This document shows positions 5,632-5,636 of a DNA stretch of 5,636 nucleotides, piece after piece. Both the position numbers and the translations under genes were made by a program. Source of the stretch: an uncultured Clostridia bacterium. GTDB lineage: Bacteria > Bacillota > Clostridia > Christensenellales > Aristaeellaceae. The stretch is from NCBI GenBank assembly GCA_937934775.1, contig CALGYL010000035.1, positions 1-5,636 of the forward strand. The letters are read 5' to 3'. The notes below the pieces were generated by a model. It saw only the letters and a list, made by a program, of their open reading frames with translations. It ran no database searches and was not told where the DNA came from. Position 1 is the stretch's first letter, and each line of letters starts with the position of its first letter.

Positions 5632-5636
5632 AGGGT

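Noticed and set aside
5593..5636. Known riboswitch class in the outgoing leader
   Set aside because: Only about 38 bases of the leader are visible and no conserved core of a named class is recognisable.

Overview
The window looks like chromosome from a GC-rich anaerobic Bacillota, most likely a clostridial gut- or rumen-type organism. This is inferred from three things: a single-chain pyruvate:ferredoxin oxidoreductase of the length usual in Clostridia, strong AGGAGG-type ribosome binding sites, and near-consensus sigma-A promoters (TTGACA, 17-nt spacer, TATAAT-like) in AT-rich gaps between GC-rich genes. The species cannot be named from the sequence.

Layout. Positions 1-3269 (+) hold nearly all of a pyruvate:ferredoxin/flavodoxin oxidoreductase (nifJ); its first roughly 80-90 codons lie before the window. 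Positions 3270-3877 contain no credible gene. They hold a stack of repeats: a 16-bp perfect hairpin, two tandem units of about 40 bp, and two direct copies of an 83-bp stem-loop repeat separated by a GC-rich palindrome. Positions 3878-4639 (-) encode a secreted CAP-domain (SCP/PR-1, YkwD-like) protein with an N-terminal cysteine-rich module and a Lys-Pro-Ala-Thr linker. It has its own promoter, and an 11-bp inverted repeat spans the predicted transcription start and runs into the ribosome binding site. Positions 4748-5470 (-) encode a SpoU/TrmH-family RNA 2'-O-methyltransferase that starts at TTG. Positions 5471-5636 carry two divergent promoters: one for the methyltransferase, and one pointing out of the right edge toward a gene whose coding sequence is not in view.

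The genes do not form an evident pathway. nifJ is core fermentative energy metabolism, the methyltransferase modifies RNA, and the CAP protein is exported. nifJ and the CAP gene converge on the repeat-rich gap. The methyltransferase and CAP genes are co-directional, but the strong promoter between them suggests separate control. No clear new defence, mobile or biosynthetic system is visible. The points most worth following are the operator-like inverted repeat before the CAP gene, the unusual Cys-rich module of that protein, and the repeat cluster between the convergent genes.
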